This document shows, piece by piece, positions 7,135 to 14,679 of a DNA stretch of 28,431 bases. Source of the stretch: CBCXVS01 sp965178525 (GTDB lineage: Bacteria > Tectomicrobia > Entotheonellia > Entotheonellales > Entotheonellaceae); the NCBI GenBank assembly GCA_965178525.1, contig CBCXVS010000061.1, positions 1-28,431 of the forward strand, read 5' to 3'. The position numbers were made by a program, and so were the translations under genes. The notes beneath the pieces are model-generated. The model was not told where the DNA came from, searched no databases, and worked only from the letters and a program-made list of their open reading frames with translations. Position 1 is the stretch's first letter; the number at the start of each line of letters is the position of its first letter.

Positions 7135-8586
7135 ATGCTAGAGCAGCCGGTTATTCGAGGTGTGCGGTTTTTTCTCGCCCATACACCGGGGCTAGTGCGG
7201 TACGGGTCGAAGCCGAGCCGGGATAGCGCTCGGGATGCGAGCGTGGTCGACACGATCAAGGCGCATCTTCGGAGCTATGACGCTGCCGTAGCATATCCGC
7301 CCAACCGGGCATTTTTGGGACATGTGCATCCCGATGCGCTGGCGTCGCTGCCGAAGCCTTGGTTTGAGAGTGCCGCAGAGGTGGAACGCTGGGGACCGCA
7401 CGGCGAAATGATGCCGGAGGAGGAATTCTACGGGCTGCTGAAAATTTGCGACGTCTTTAACCTCGTGCAGCTCGACGCCGGTTTTGTGCAGGAGATTCGG
7501 CCGGCCTTGCAGGCGCACCCGCTGTTGCGCGAGCCCGATCTCGAGCGCGTCGGTGCAGGCGTGCCGGAAGCAGACCTGGTGTCGCAGTTGCAGCATGCTC
7601 CGCAAGCGTTGCCGCTGTATCGGCGCAATGGGCGCCGCATTGGGATCATTCATGCCGCCCATGAGGAGGATACGTCACTAGCCGCCGATGTGTTGTTGGA
7701 AAATCTCACGTGTAAAGCGACAGCGGTCATGGCCATGCGGACACTGTTAGCGCATGAGCAGCTCGATGCGGAGGCGATTCCGTATATGCTCAACAGCGGC
7801 GAAGAGGCAATTGGCGACCGCTATCAACGCGGCGGCGGCAATTTGGCCAAGGCGGTGGCGGAGATGAGCTCGTGTCAGCGTGCGACCGGCGTGGACATCA
7901 AGGGGTTTTGTTGCGGACCAGTGCACGCTCTTGCCCTGGCCGGGAGTTTGGTGAGTTCCTGTGTGTTCAATCAGGTCGCCGTGGTCGGGGGCTGTTCGTT
8001 GGCCAAATTAGGGATGAAATACCGTGGCCATGTGCAGCATGATCAGCCGATTTTGGAAGATGTGTTGGCCGGCGTGGCGATTCTGGTCCGTGGCGACGAT
8101 GGGCAGTCGCCCGTGCTCCGTCTCGATACTCTGGGACGCCATACGGTCGCCGCGGGGTCGTCGCAGAAAGCGATTTTTGAACATCTGGTCAGCCATCCCT
8201 TGGAGCAGATGGGCTGGCGCTACGCTGATATCGACAAATACGCGACGGAGCTGCATAATCCGGAAGTCACGGAACCGGCGGGCAGCGGCAACGTGCCGCA
8301 ATTAAACTACCGGGTCATCGCCGGGCTGGCCGCGATGCAAAAGGAAATCACCCCGGCAGAGGTGCCGGACTTTGTCGCCACGCACGGCATGCCGGGCTAT
8401 TCGCCGACGCAGGGACATATTGCCTCGGCCATTCCGTTTTTGGCGCATGCGGTGGACGGCCTCCGAAACGGCTCGCTGCAGCGCGCCATGTTTCTGGCTA
8501 AGGTCAGCCTTTTTCTCGGCCGTATGACGCAGATGGCCGATGGCATGTCGTTCATCTTGGAACGCAATCCGTCATGGCATCGTTGA
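7135..8586 (+). CDS. grdC: Glycine reductase component C beta-subunit-like protein, GrdC (KAS III-like)
   Basis: The 483-residue protein is a thiolase-fold (ketoacyl-ACP synthase III-like) protein of component C. In known systems component C takes the carboxymethyl group from selenoprotein A and releases acetyl phosphate. Recognisable segments are VIRGVRFFLAHTPGLVRYG at the start, AYPPNRAFLGHVHPDAL, AHEEDTSLAADVLLENL, RGGGNLAKAVAEMSSC, then DIKGFCCGPVHALALAG, where the conserved Cys of the GFC-GP-HA motif is kept. Near the end are THGMPGYSPTQGHIASAIPF and LFLGRMTQMADGMSFI. The length is close to that of clostridial GrdC. No good Shine-Dalgarno lies before the ATG at 7135 because the heptad element adjoins it. 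The partner subunit GrdD is not found next to it, which would normally be needed for acetyl-phosphate formation. Confidence 0.9.
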   Translation: MLEQPVIRGVRFFLAHTPGLVRYGSKPSRDSARDASVVDTIKAHLRSYDAAVAYPPNRAFLGHVHPDALASLPKPWFESAAEVERWGPHGEMMPEEEFYGLLKICDVFNLVQLDAGFVQEIRPALQAHPLLREPDLERVGAGVPEADLVSQLQHAPQALPLYRRNGRRIGIIHAAHEEDTSLAADVLLENLTCKATAVMAMRTLLAHEQLDAEAIPYMLNSGEEAIGDRYQRGGGNLAKAVAEMSSCQRATGVDIKGFCCGPVHALALAGSLVSSCVFNQVAVVGGCSLAKLGMKYRGHVQHDQPILEDVLAGVAILVRGDDGQSPVLRLDTLGRHTVAAGSSQKAIFEHLVSHPLEQMGWRYADIDKYATELHNPEVTEPAGSGNVPQLNYRVIAGLAAMQKEITPAEVPDFVATHGMPGYSPTQGHIASAIPFLAHAVDGLRNGSLQRAMFLAKVSLFLGRMTQMADGMSFILERNPSWHR

Positions 8587-8648
8587 ATGCGATGTTCTTG
8601 TCTCTCAGGATCACGGGCAACCTGATGTTTTCGGAAAGGATTTGATCT

Positions 8649-9125
8649 ATGGGACTGAAGCTGCAAGGGAAAAAAGTGCTGGCTTTGGGCGAACGCGACG
8701 GCGTGCAAGGCGCTGCCATCGCAGCGTGCGTCAGGCGTGCCGGGGCGGACGTAGTGCTGGAGGCCACCCATTGTTTCGTCTGAACCGCCGCTGGCGCCCT
8801 TGACCTGGAAGGTCAGGACGAGATCAAACGCGTGACCGAGCAACATCATATGGACGATCTCATCGTGATTTTGGGCACACCCAATGCCGAAAGCACCCGT
8901 CTCTACGCCCTCACGGTGACGGAAGGCGATCCGTCCTGGGCTGGTGCCCTTGCCGGCATTGCATTGGCGCTCCCGGTCTACCACGTGACGGAAACGGATG
9001 TGAAGCAACACATTCCGACGGACGTTTATGATGAGCACGTCGCCCTGATGGAAATGGTGCTCGAAGTGGACGAGATTGCACAAGCGGTGCAGGACGTCCG
9101 GAGCACGACAGGGCAACAGGCCTAA
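8649..9125 (+). CDS. grdA: Glycine reductase selenoprotein A, GrdA (Sec at internal UGA)
   Basis: Reading through TGA at 8781-8783 gives a 158-residue protein that aligns along its whole length with GrdA, the small redox selenoprotein shared by glycine, sarcosine and betaine reductases. The redox motif is C-F-V-U followed by TAAGALDLE, with Cys42 and Sec45, as in clostridial GrdA. The C-terminus LMEMVLEVDEI is also typical. A GGAAAGGA ribosome-binding site at 8633-8640 is well placed before ATG 8649. A putative SECIS hairpin follows the UGA. Standard gene calling would start at ATG 8832 or mark the gene as broken. The frame has no other lesion. It is the last gene of the grd run, 62 bp after grdC, and the only clearly intact selenoprotein in the cluster. 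Confidence 0.95.
8799..8817 (+). promoter_or_regulatory. Putative bacterial SECIS hairpin of grdA
   Basis: A stem of CTTGACC with GGTCAGG (one wobble pair) closes the loop TGGAA. The loop begins 22 nt after the UGA at 8781-8783, and its second base is G, in line with the bacterial SECIS pattern of a G in the first two loop positions. It lies within the GrdA coding region (codons for LDLEGQ). Confidence 0.6.
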
Positions 9126-9153
9126 TCATGCGGACAGCAAGTAGGATGCAGCG

Positions 9154-9630
9154 ATGGCACGTGAACGGCGCTATTGGTTGATGAAATCCGAACCCGGAAC
9201 CTATTCGATCGCGGATTTGAAACGAGACGGAAAAACTTCTTGGGAGGGTGTGCGCAACTATCAGGCCCGCAATCTCATGCGGGATGAGATCAAGATTGGG
9301 GACGGCGTCTTGTTTTATCACAGCCGGGTGAAGCCCATGGGTATCTACGGCCTGGCCGAGGTGGTGACCGAGGCCTATCCCGACCATACGGCCTTCAATC
9401 CGGCGGAACATTATTACGATCCGAAAAGCGACCCAGCCAATCCAACTTGGCTGATGGTGGATATTGCCTACGTCGCCATTCTCGATCCCCCGGTCACGCT
9501 CGATAGGTTAAAGCAAACGCCGGGATTGGAAAACATGATGGTTATTCAGCGTGGCAGCCGGTTATCCGTGCAGCCGGTGACGCGCGCGGAATGGGACATC
9601 GTGCGAGGTCTCAGCACCCAGGCGTCATAG
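9154..9630 (+). CDS. EVE domain protein
   Basis: The 158-residue protein is a single EVE domain, a PUA/YTH-like fold that binds modified bases in nucleic acids. The start YWLMKSEPGTYSIADL, then TSWEGVRNYQARNLMRD, GDGVLFYHSRVKPMGIYGLAEVV and the late MMVIQRGSRLSVQPVT are diagnostic. Length is normal for stand-alone members. The gene follows grdA by 28 bp on the same strand and may be read from the same transcript, but a role in Grd metabolism is not implied because stand-alone EVE genes sit in many contexts. It ends at a hairpin shared with the convergent enoyl-CoA hydratase gene. Confidence 0.93.
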   Translation: MARERRYWLMKSEPGTYSIADLKRDGKTSWEGVRNYQARNLMRDEIKIGDGVLFYHSRVKPMGIYGLAEVVTEAYPDHTAFNPAEHYYDPKSDPANPTWLMVDIAYVAILDPPVTLDRLKQTPGLENMMVIQRGSRLSVQPVTRAEWDIVRGLSTQAS

Positions 9631-9637
9631 CGCATGC

Positions 9638-9663
9638 GCCCTCTTCGCCATCCGGGAGAGGGC
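9638..9663. terminator. Hairpin between convergent genes, possible bidirectional terminator
   Basis: GCCCTCT at 9638-9644 pairs with AGAGGGC at 9657-9663 around a 12-nt loop. It is located 8 bp after the EVE stop and 12 bp before the end of the convergent hydratase gene. There is no clear U-tract on either side, so a rho-independent function is uncertain. Confidence 0.4.
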
Positions 9664-9675
9664 GGCCTGTCCTCC

Positions 9676-10479
9676 CTACGACTCTTGCGTCGAGGGAAAA
9701 ATCGGGTCTCGTTTTTCCTTCAGCGCTTGCAGTCCCTCATCCACATCCACGCCGAAAAAGCCAAGCATCTCAAGGGCCAGCGAATTGTCGAAAATCGGCC
9801 CGGCTTGCCGAATCCAATTATTGAGCGACCGCTTGGTCCAGCGCACCGCCAACTGCGGTCCGGTGGCGAGCTTCGTTGCGACCTCCATGGCTTTGGGAAC
9901 CACCTCATCTGGCGGCACGCACAGGCTCACCAAGCCGATGCGCTCGGCTTCTTTTCCGTCGATGAAATCAGCCGTCAGCAGATAATATTTCGCCTTGGCC
10001 ATGCCGCACAAGAGGGGCCAGATGATGGCGGCGTGGTCCCCGGCCCCGACGCCCAGGCGCACATGGCCATCGGTGATGCGGGCGGTTTCGGAAATGATGC
10101 TGATATCGGTCAAGGCCACGGCTAACCCAGCTCCCACCGCCACCCCATTGATCGCCGAAACCACGGGCTTGTCCAAATTGGTGATGTTATAGACAATATC
10201 GCCCGCCTCTTTCAGCACCGATTGGATAACGCCGAGATCATGGTTATACGACTCGATCAAGTCGAGATCCCCTCCGGCGGAAAAGGCCCGCCCCGCGCCG
10301 GTGATGACTACCACACGCGTCTCGGGGTCGTCTCCGATATCGAGCCAGACCCGGGACAGTTCCCAGTGCAGCCGCGCATTGGTGGCATTCAGCACCTCGG
10401 GGCGGTTAATCGTGATGACGAGAATGCCATGCGCTTGGCGCTCGAACAGGAGGTATTGGTATTGGCTGTAGTCGGTCAT
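9676..10479 (-). CDS. Enoyl-CoA hydratase/isomerase (crotonase) family protein
   Basis: The 267-residue crotonase-fold protein acts on a CoA thioester in the cytoplasm. The oxyanion-hole segments are GAGRAFSAGGDL near residue 62 and NGVAVGAGLAVAL near residue 115. The region where classical hydratases carry catalytic glutamates reads RLGVGAGDHAAIIWPLLCG, the variant seen in many degradation-type members; the two classical Glu residues are not obvious, so hydration may not be the reaction. A GAGGAG site lies upstream of ATG 10479. It runs in the same direction as the SMP-30 gene, 57 bp downstream of it, and the pair may be an operon. The physiological substrate is unknown. Confidence 0.9.
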   Translation of the reverse strand: MTDYSQYQYLLFERQAHGILVITINRPEVLNATNARLHWELSRVWLDIGDDPETRVVVITGAGRAFSAGGDLDLIESYNHDLGVIQSVLKEAGDIVYNITNLDKPVVSAINGVAVGAGLAVALTDISIISETARITDGHVRLGVGAGDHAAIIWPLLCGMAKAKYYLLTADFIDGKEAERIGLVSLCVPPDEVVPKAMEVATKLATGPQLAVRWTKRSLNNWIRQAGPIFDNSLALEMLGFFGVDVDEGLQALKEKRDPIFPSTQES

Positions 10480-10536
10480 GCTCTGCTCCTCAGGCTGATC
10501 CTCTCATGGGCGATACATACCGCTGCATACCGCTTG

Positions 10537-11451
10537 CTAGCCCGGCAGCGCGCCGCGCGTCTTCGTTTGCAGCCGGTAGACGCTGGTGCGCGCAGTGAAA
10601 AAGAGCACGCTGCCATCCTCGCCCCAGGCCAGGTTCGCCGGCAACTCCGGCAGGATAATGCGCCCCAGCAGTTCCCCATTCGGACGGCACACCCACACGC
10701 CGCTTGGCCCGGTACAGAACACATGGCCTTGTCGACCTACCTTGAGGCCGTCGGGCACACCAAGCTCATCCGAGGCCATGTCCAACACCATACGGCTGTT
10801 GCTCAGCCTGCCATCCGGCTGCACGTCGAACGCCCGGATATGCTTGTGGGCCGAATCGTCGATGTACAAAACCGACTCATCGGGGGAAAAGGCCAGGCCA
10901 TTTGGCAGCGCAAAGTCATCCACCAGGAGGGAGAGCCCGCCGTCGGGCGTCAGGCGGTAGACGCCATTGCAGGGCTGCTCTTTGCCCGGTATGGGCCGGG
11001 TCCACCAGCCCTCGGGCCGCGGCATGCCGGGCGTACTGGGTTGGATGGCGTAGGGCGGGTCCGTGAAGTAGATGACGCCATCGGATTTGACCACAATGTC
11101 GTTGGGACTGTTGAGCCGCTTGTCTTGGAACTGTTCCGCCAAGGCGGTGCAGGCGCCATCTTCCGCCACGCAGACGACTCGGCGGCCGTCGTGCTCCGCC
11201 GCCAGCACCCGGCCTTGGCGGTCCAGGGTCAGGCCATTGGACATGCCCGTGGCGTAGGTGGTCAGCTCCGGGCCTTCGGGCAGGCGGCGCCAGCGCACGA
11301 TACGCTTGTTTGGAATGTCGCTAAAGAGCAGGTGTGAGTCGCGCCACACTGGCCCTTCCGTGAACCCTAGTCCGCCTGCGATGCGCGCAATGGGGGCGTC
11401 GGGGGCGATGAGATCGTGAAGTCCGGGGTTTCGAACATCCAGAGTCGACAT
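10537..11451 (-). CDS. SMP-30/gluconolactonase/LRE family protein
   Basis: The protein is a six-bladed beta-propeller lactonase-type hydrolase of 304 residues. Metal-site signatures are visible: GFTEGPVW with the conserved Glu, NSPNDIVV with the metal Asn, and GVPDGLKV with the metal Asp in the last third, plus LPNGLAFSPDE. I place the start at ATG 11451 because GAGGAG lies 5 nt upstream; a GTG at 11457 would be too close to it. No signal peptide is seen, so it should be cytoplasmic. The family hydrolyses sugar lactones and some organophosphates; the substrate here is unknown. The neighbouring hydratase suggests a catabolic pair. Confidence 0.92.
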   Translation of the reverse strand: MSTLDVRNPGLHDLIAPDAPIARIAGGLGFTEGPVWRDSHLLFSDIPNKRIVRWRRLPEGPELTTYATGMSNGLTLDRQGRVLAAEHDGRRVVCVAEDGACTALAEQFQDKRLNSPNDIVVKSDGVIYFTDPPYAIQPSTPGMPRPEGWWTRPIPGKEQPCNGVYRLTPDGGLSLLVDDFALPNGLAFSPDESVLYIDDSAHKHIRAFDVQPDGRLSNSRMVLDMASDELGVPDGLKVGRQGHVFCTGPSGVWVCRPNGELLGRIILPELPANLAWGEDGSVLFFTARTSVYRLQTKTRGALPG

Positions 11452-11485
11452 AAGCACTCCTCAATCCGTGGGATATCTTTCAGCC

Positions 11486-11728
11486 ATGCTCTGTGGTAAG
11501 GTTGGCCCGATTATCATACGCGACTCTGACGGCCAGGTACACCAAGACCTGAACGGGGCGCCCGTTTTTGACTCGGTGTTTGCGGCCACCGAGGAGGCTT
11601 GCGAGCAGTTCTGGAACGGTGTCGCAGCACTGCCTCAGGCGATGGTGAAGAAGCCGTTCTTCGGAGAGCTGCCGGCGCCGGAAGAGATGGCGCTTTATGG
11701 AAGCTTCTGGTCGGGCTTGCATATCTAG
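11486..11728 (+). CDS. Small unknown protein whose stop is supplied by a MITE
   Basis: An 80-residue frame starts at ATG 11486 and reads GKVGPIIIRDSDGQVHQDLNG, with a C-terminus KKPFFGELPAPEEMALYGSFWSGLHI. I do not recognise the family. The stop TAG at 11726-11728 is made of the TA target dinucleotide and the first base of the adjoining MITE. Removing the MITE and one TA gives ATC TAT TAA, so the original protein would have ended one residue later with Tyr. The insertion therefore hardly changed the product. It lies on the opposite strand to the SMP-30 gene, whose start is only 34 bp away, so the two are divergent. There is no clear ribosome-binding site, and the call is tentative. Confidence 0.4.
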   Translation: MLCGKVGPIIIRDSDGQVHQDLNGAPVFDSVFAATEEACEQFWNGVAALPQAMVKKPFFGELPAPEEMALYGSFWSGLHI

Positions 11729-11858
11729 GAGGCTGTCCGAGAAAGGCAAAAATCGGCATTTTAGAGGGTGCCAAAACCCCTCGGAGGACGCCCATCGTCG
11801 ACTCTCGGGCATGCTGAGAGGTCAATTTTTGGCAGACCGTCATTCTCGGACAACCTCC
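11728..11858. mobile_element. 131-bp MITE-like element with 16-bp terminal inverted repeats and TA duplication
   Basis: The left end GGAGGCTGTCCGAGAA (11728-11743) and the reverse complement of the right end GGAGGTTGTCCGAGAA (11843-11858) match at 15 of 16 bases. TA flanks both sides (11726-11727 and 11859-11860), as expected for a TA target duplication. The interior has no sizeable ORF with recognisable similarity. This is the form of a non-autonomous derivative of an insertion sequence. The parent element is not in the window. It sits between the small unknown ORF and the P-type ATPase gene and contributes the stop codon of the former. Confidence 0.8.
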
Positions 11859-11893
11859 TATTAAACGTTGAGAGAGAGCGCCGGAGTTCGCGT

Positions 11894-13975
11894 ATGCTGT
11901 TGGTGGACGCTTGCATAACGGTCGGGATTTTGACGGGGATGAAAGCCTGTGCCAAGCCCCGAAAAAAAAGGAACGCATCTTGGCTTTCTCACGTCACAAG
12001 CCTGGAAGAGAGCCAGGCCGTGGCGCGCTCGTCTTTATGGCAAGCCATGGTACAGAAATTCACGACACAGCCAATCCTACTGCCTTTGACAGATCGACGC
12101 CGCCAACAGCTTCGCGAGGTTGCCGCGGCCGAGCCTGAGCCCGCCATCAGTGAAGCCGAGCACCGCACCCAGCACTATCTGATCATGTCATTGACGACGA
12201 TGGACCTGTCGATGGCGGGAGCGTTGGTGTATGCCCCATTGAGCTTCGCTGGCGTGGCCGGGCTCATTTACGTCAGTCTCCCTTTTTACCAACAGGCCTA
12301 CCGCTCACTCGTCCACGAACGCCGAGTGGACGCGTCCGTCATCGATGCTATCATTGCAACCGTTAGTATCGCCACGGGCAATTACGTGGCCTGGGCGTGG
12401 GTGTGCTCGTTTCTTTATTTCGCTCAGATCGTTTTGAGACAAACCGAGGACCATTCCCGCAACCGTTTGATCAATGTGTCCAGACTGCAATCCCGTTCCG
12501 TATGGGTATTGGTTGACGGAATGGAAGTTGAGACACCACGAGAGACGTTGCGGATTGGCGACATTGTCGTCGTCAATGCCGGAGAAACGATCCCGATAGA
12601 CGGCACCATTACCGAGGGCATCGCAAGTGTTGACCAGCACATGTTGACCGGTGAATCCAAACCGGCGGAGAAGGTCGTTGGCGACATCGTCTTCGCCTCC
12701 ACCGTCGTCCTGATGGGCCGGCTTTGCATTGAAGTTGAAAAAGCGCAAGCGGAGACCACGATTGCCAAGCTTGAGAACACGTTGAACCGCACCGCCGGCT
12801 TCGAACTCTCCATTCAGTCACGGGGAGAAGCCATCGCCGATAGTACCGCTCTGCCTGTGTTGATGCTAGGTGGCATTACTCTTTTCGCCCTCGGACCCGC
12901 AGCCACGCTGGCGGTTTTGAATGCCGATTTTGCCTACTATATGCGTGTATTAGCCCCTATTGGGATGCTGAATTTTTTGAATGTGACGTCTCACCATGGC
13001 ATTCTCATCAAAGACGGCCGTGTGCTCGATTTGTTGGCGAAAGTTGACACGGTTGTCTTTGATAAAACGGGTACGCTGACGCATGAACAACCCCGTATCC
13101 GGCACATCTACACCTGTGACAGCTATGATGAAAACGAGGTGCTCACCTACGCCGCGGCGGCGGAACACAGGCAGACGCACCCGATTGCTTTAGCCATCCG
13201 GCATGAGTCTCAGACGCGGCATCTGCACGTGCCGGACATTGAGTCGGCGGCTTATATCGTTGGATATGGACTGACGGTGAAGCTCGACAATCGGCACGTT
13301 CACGTGGGTAGTACCCGCTTCATGGAGATGGAAAAGTTCTCGATACCGCCCACCCTGAGGGAGGTCCAAGAAGATTGCCGTATCCAAGGGCATTCGCTCG
13401 TGTTGGTCGCCATCGACCGGCAGGTTGTCGGCGCCATCGAACTCGATCCCGCCATCCGCCCGGAAGCTCAAGCGGTCGTCCGGGGGTTGCGCCAGCGGAA
13501 CATCACCGCCATGTACATCATCTCCGGAGATCATGAACGCCCCACGAAAAAGCTGGCGGAGACCTTGGGAATCGACCATTATTTTGCCGAAATTGCTCCG
13601 GAACAAAAGGCCGCTCTGATTAAGCAGCTGCAAGCGGACGGGAAATGCGTCTGTTATATCGGGGATGGTATCAACGATGCCATCGCTCTGAAAACCGCTC
13701 AGGTCTCGATCTCGTTGCGCGGTGCTTCTACGGTCGCCACGGACGCCGCGCAGATCGTCCTGATGGACCAGAGTCTCAACCAACTCGTGAGCCTCTTTGA
13801 CCTGACGCAGCGTTTTGACACCACGATGAAGCAGACGTTCACCGCAGCCCTGTTACCCGGTATCCTAACCGTCGGGGGCGTGTTTTTCCTGCAATTCGGG
13901 CTGATCCAGTCTATTATCTTGAGCGAGATCGGGTTTGCCATTGGTCTCGGTAACGTCCTGTACCATTCTCGGTAG
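11894..13975 (+). CDS. P1B-like P-type ATPase lacking the CPx metal motif
   Basis: This protein of about 693 residues has the P-type ATPase core: actuator motif HMLTGESKP, phosphorylation site FDKTGTLTHEQ, the P1B-specific His-Pro pair (EHRQTHPIALAI), and the hinge CYIGDGINDAIALK. The intramembrane CPC or CPx motif that binds metal in P1B pumps is replaced by VLAPIGMLNFLN just before HGILIKDGR, so no Cys ligand is present. No N-terminal GMTCxxC heavy-metal domain is seen. I chose ATG 11894; the open frame extends upstream to 11768 but that part lies in the MITE. A hydrophobic stretch (LLVDACITVGILTGM) begins the protein. The transported ion cannot be inferred. leuD begins 68 bp downstream on the same strand. 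Confidence 0.85.
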   Translation: MLLVDACITVGILTGMKACAKPRKKRNASWLSHVTSLEESQAVARSSLWQAMVQKFTTQPILLPLTDRRRQQLREVAAAEPEPAISEAEHRTQHYLIMSLTTMDLSMAGALVYAPLSFAGVAGLIYVSLPFYQQAYRSLVHERRVDASVIDAIIATVSIATGNYVAWAWVCSFLYFAQIVLRQTEDHSRNRLINVSRLQSRSVWVLVDGMEVETPRETLRIGDIVVVNAGETIPIDGTITEGIASVDQHMLTGESKPAEKVVGDIVFASTVVLMGRLCIEVEKAQAETTIAKLENTLNRTAGFELSIQSRGEAIADSTALPVLMLGGITLFALGPAATLAVLNADFAYYMRVLAPIGMLNFLNVTSHHGILIKDGRVLDLLAKVDTVVFDKTGTLTHEQPRIRHIYTCDSYDENEVLTYAAAAEHRQTHPIALAIRHESQTRHLHVPDIESAAYIVGYGLTVKLDNRHVHVGSTRFMEMEKFSIPPTLREVQEDCRIQGHSLVLVAIDRQVVGAIELDPAIRPEAQAVVRGLRQRNITAMYIISGDHERPTKKLAETLGIDHYFAEIAPEQKAALIKQLQADGKCVCYIGDGINDAIALKTAQVSISLRGASTVATDAAQIVLMDQSLNQLVSLFDLTQRFDTTMKQTFTAALLPGILTVGGVFFLQFGLIQSIILSEIGFAIGLGNVLYHSR

Positions 13976-14043
13976 ACCGGTCCTTCGATGCACCCAAGCC
14001 CTCGGCGTCGGCCGGTCAAGGCACACAGGAGTGAGGAGCGGAC

Positions 14044-14655
14044 ATGGAAACATTCACCACATTACACGGGGTGGCGGCGCCGATGGACATGATCAACATC
14101 GACACCGATCAGATCATCCCGAAGCTGCACTTGCGCACGATCAAACGCACCGGCCTCGGCAAGGTCGTCTTTGACGAGCTGCGCTTCAACCTTGACGGCA
14201 GCGAAAAGCCCGGCTTCATCCTGAATCAGGAGCCCTATCGGAACGCCAAAATCCTGATCGCCGGCGATAACTTCGGCTGCGGCTCCTCGCGCGAACACGC
14301 GCCCTGGGCGCTGCTCGATTTCGGCATCCGCTGCATTATCTCCACGAGCTTTGCCGATATTTTTTACAACAACTGCTTCCAAAATAGCATCTTGCCGATC
14401 ACCGTCACGCAGGAGGAACTCGACGTCCTGATGACGGATGCCGCCAACCGAGACAACCCGGCGTTCACCGTTGACCTCGAGGCCATGGAGATCACCCGGC
14501 CCCAGGGGGCGACGATTCGCTTTCACCTCGACGCCTTTCGCCGCGAGTGCTTGTTGCATGGCTTGGACGACATTGGTTTGACGTTGCAAAAGGTGGACAA
14601 GATCGACGCGTTCGAGGCGGCGCAGCGTCAACAGCAGCCCTGGCTTTATGGATAA
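14044..14655 (+). CDS. leuD: 3-isopropylmalate dehydratase small subunit
   Basis: LeuD forms the swivel domain of isopropylmalate isomerase, which converts 2- to 3-isopropylmalate in leucine synthesis. The motifs INIDTDQIIPKLHLRTI, then NFGCGSSREHAPWALLDFGI and ISTSFADIFYNNCFQNSILPI are textbook for the family, and 203 residues is the normal length for the proteobacterial type. AGGAG precedes the ATG. The large subunit gene follows after 24 bp, so the two are co-transcribed. The small-before-large order is the reverse of the usual leuC-leuD order. No other leucine gene (leuA, leuB) is in the window. Confidence 0.96.
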   Translation: METFTTLHGVAAPMDMINIDTDQIIPKLHLRTIKRTGLGKVVFDELRFNLDGSEKPGFILNQEPYRNAKILIAGDNFGCGSSREHAPWALLDFGIRCIISTSFADIFYNNCFQNSILPITVTQEELDVLMTDAANRDNPAFTVDLEAMEITRPQGATIRFHLDAFRRECLLHGLDDIGLTLQKVDKIDAFEAAQRQQQPWLYG

Positions 14656-14679
14656 GCTGTGCAACAAGGAGACATCGCC

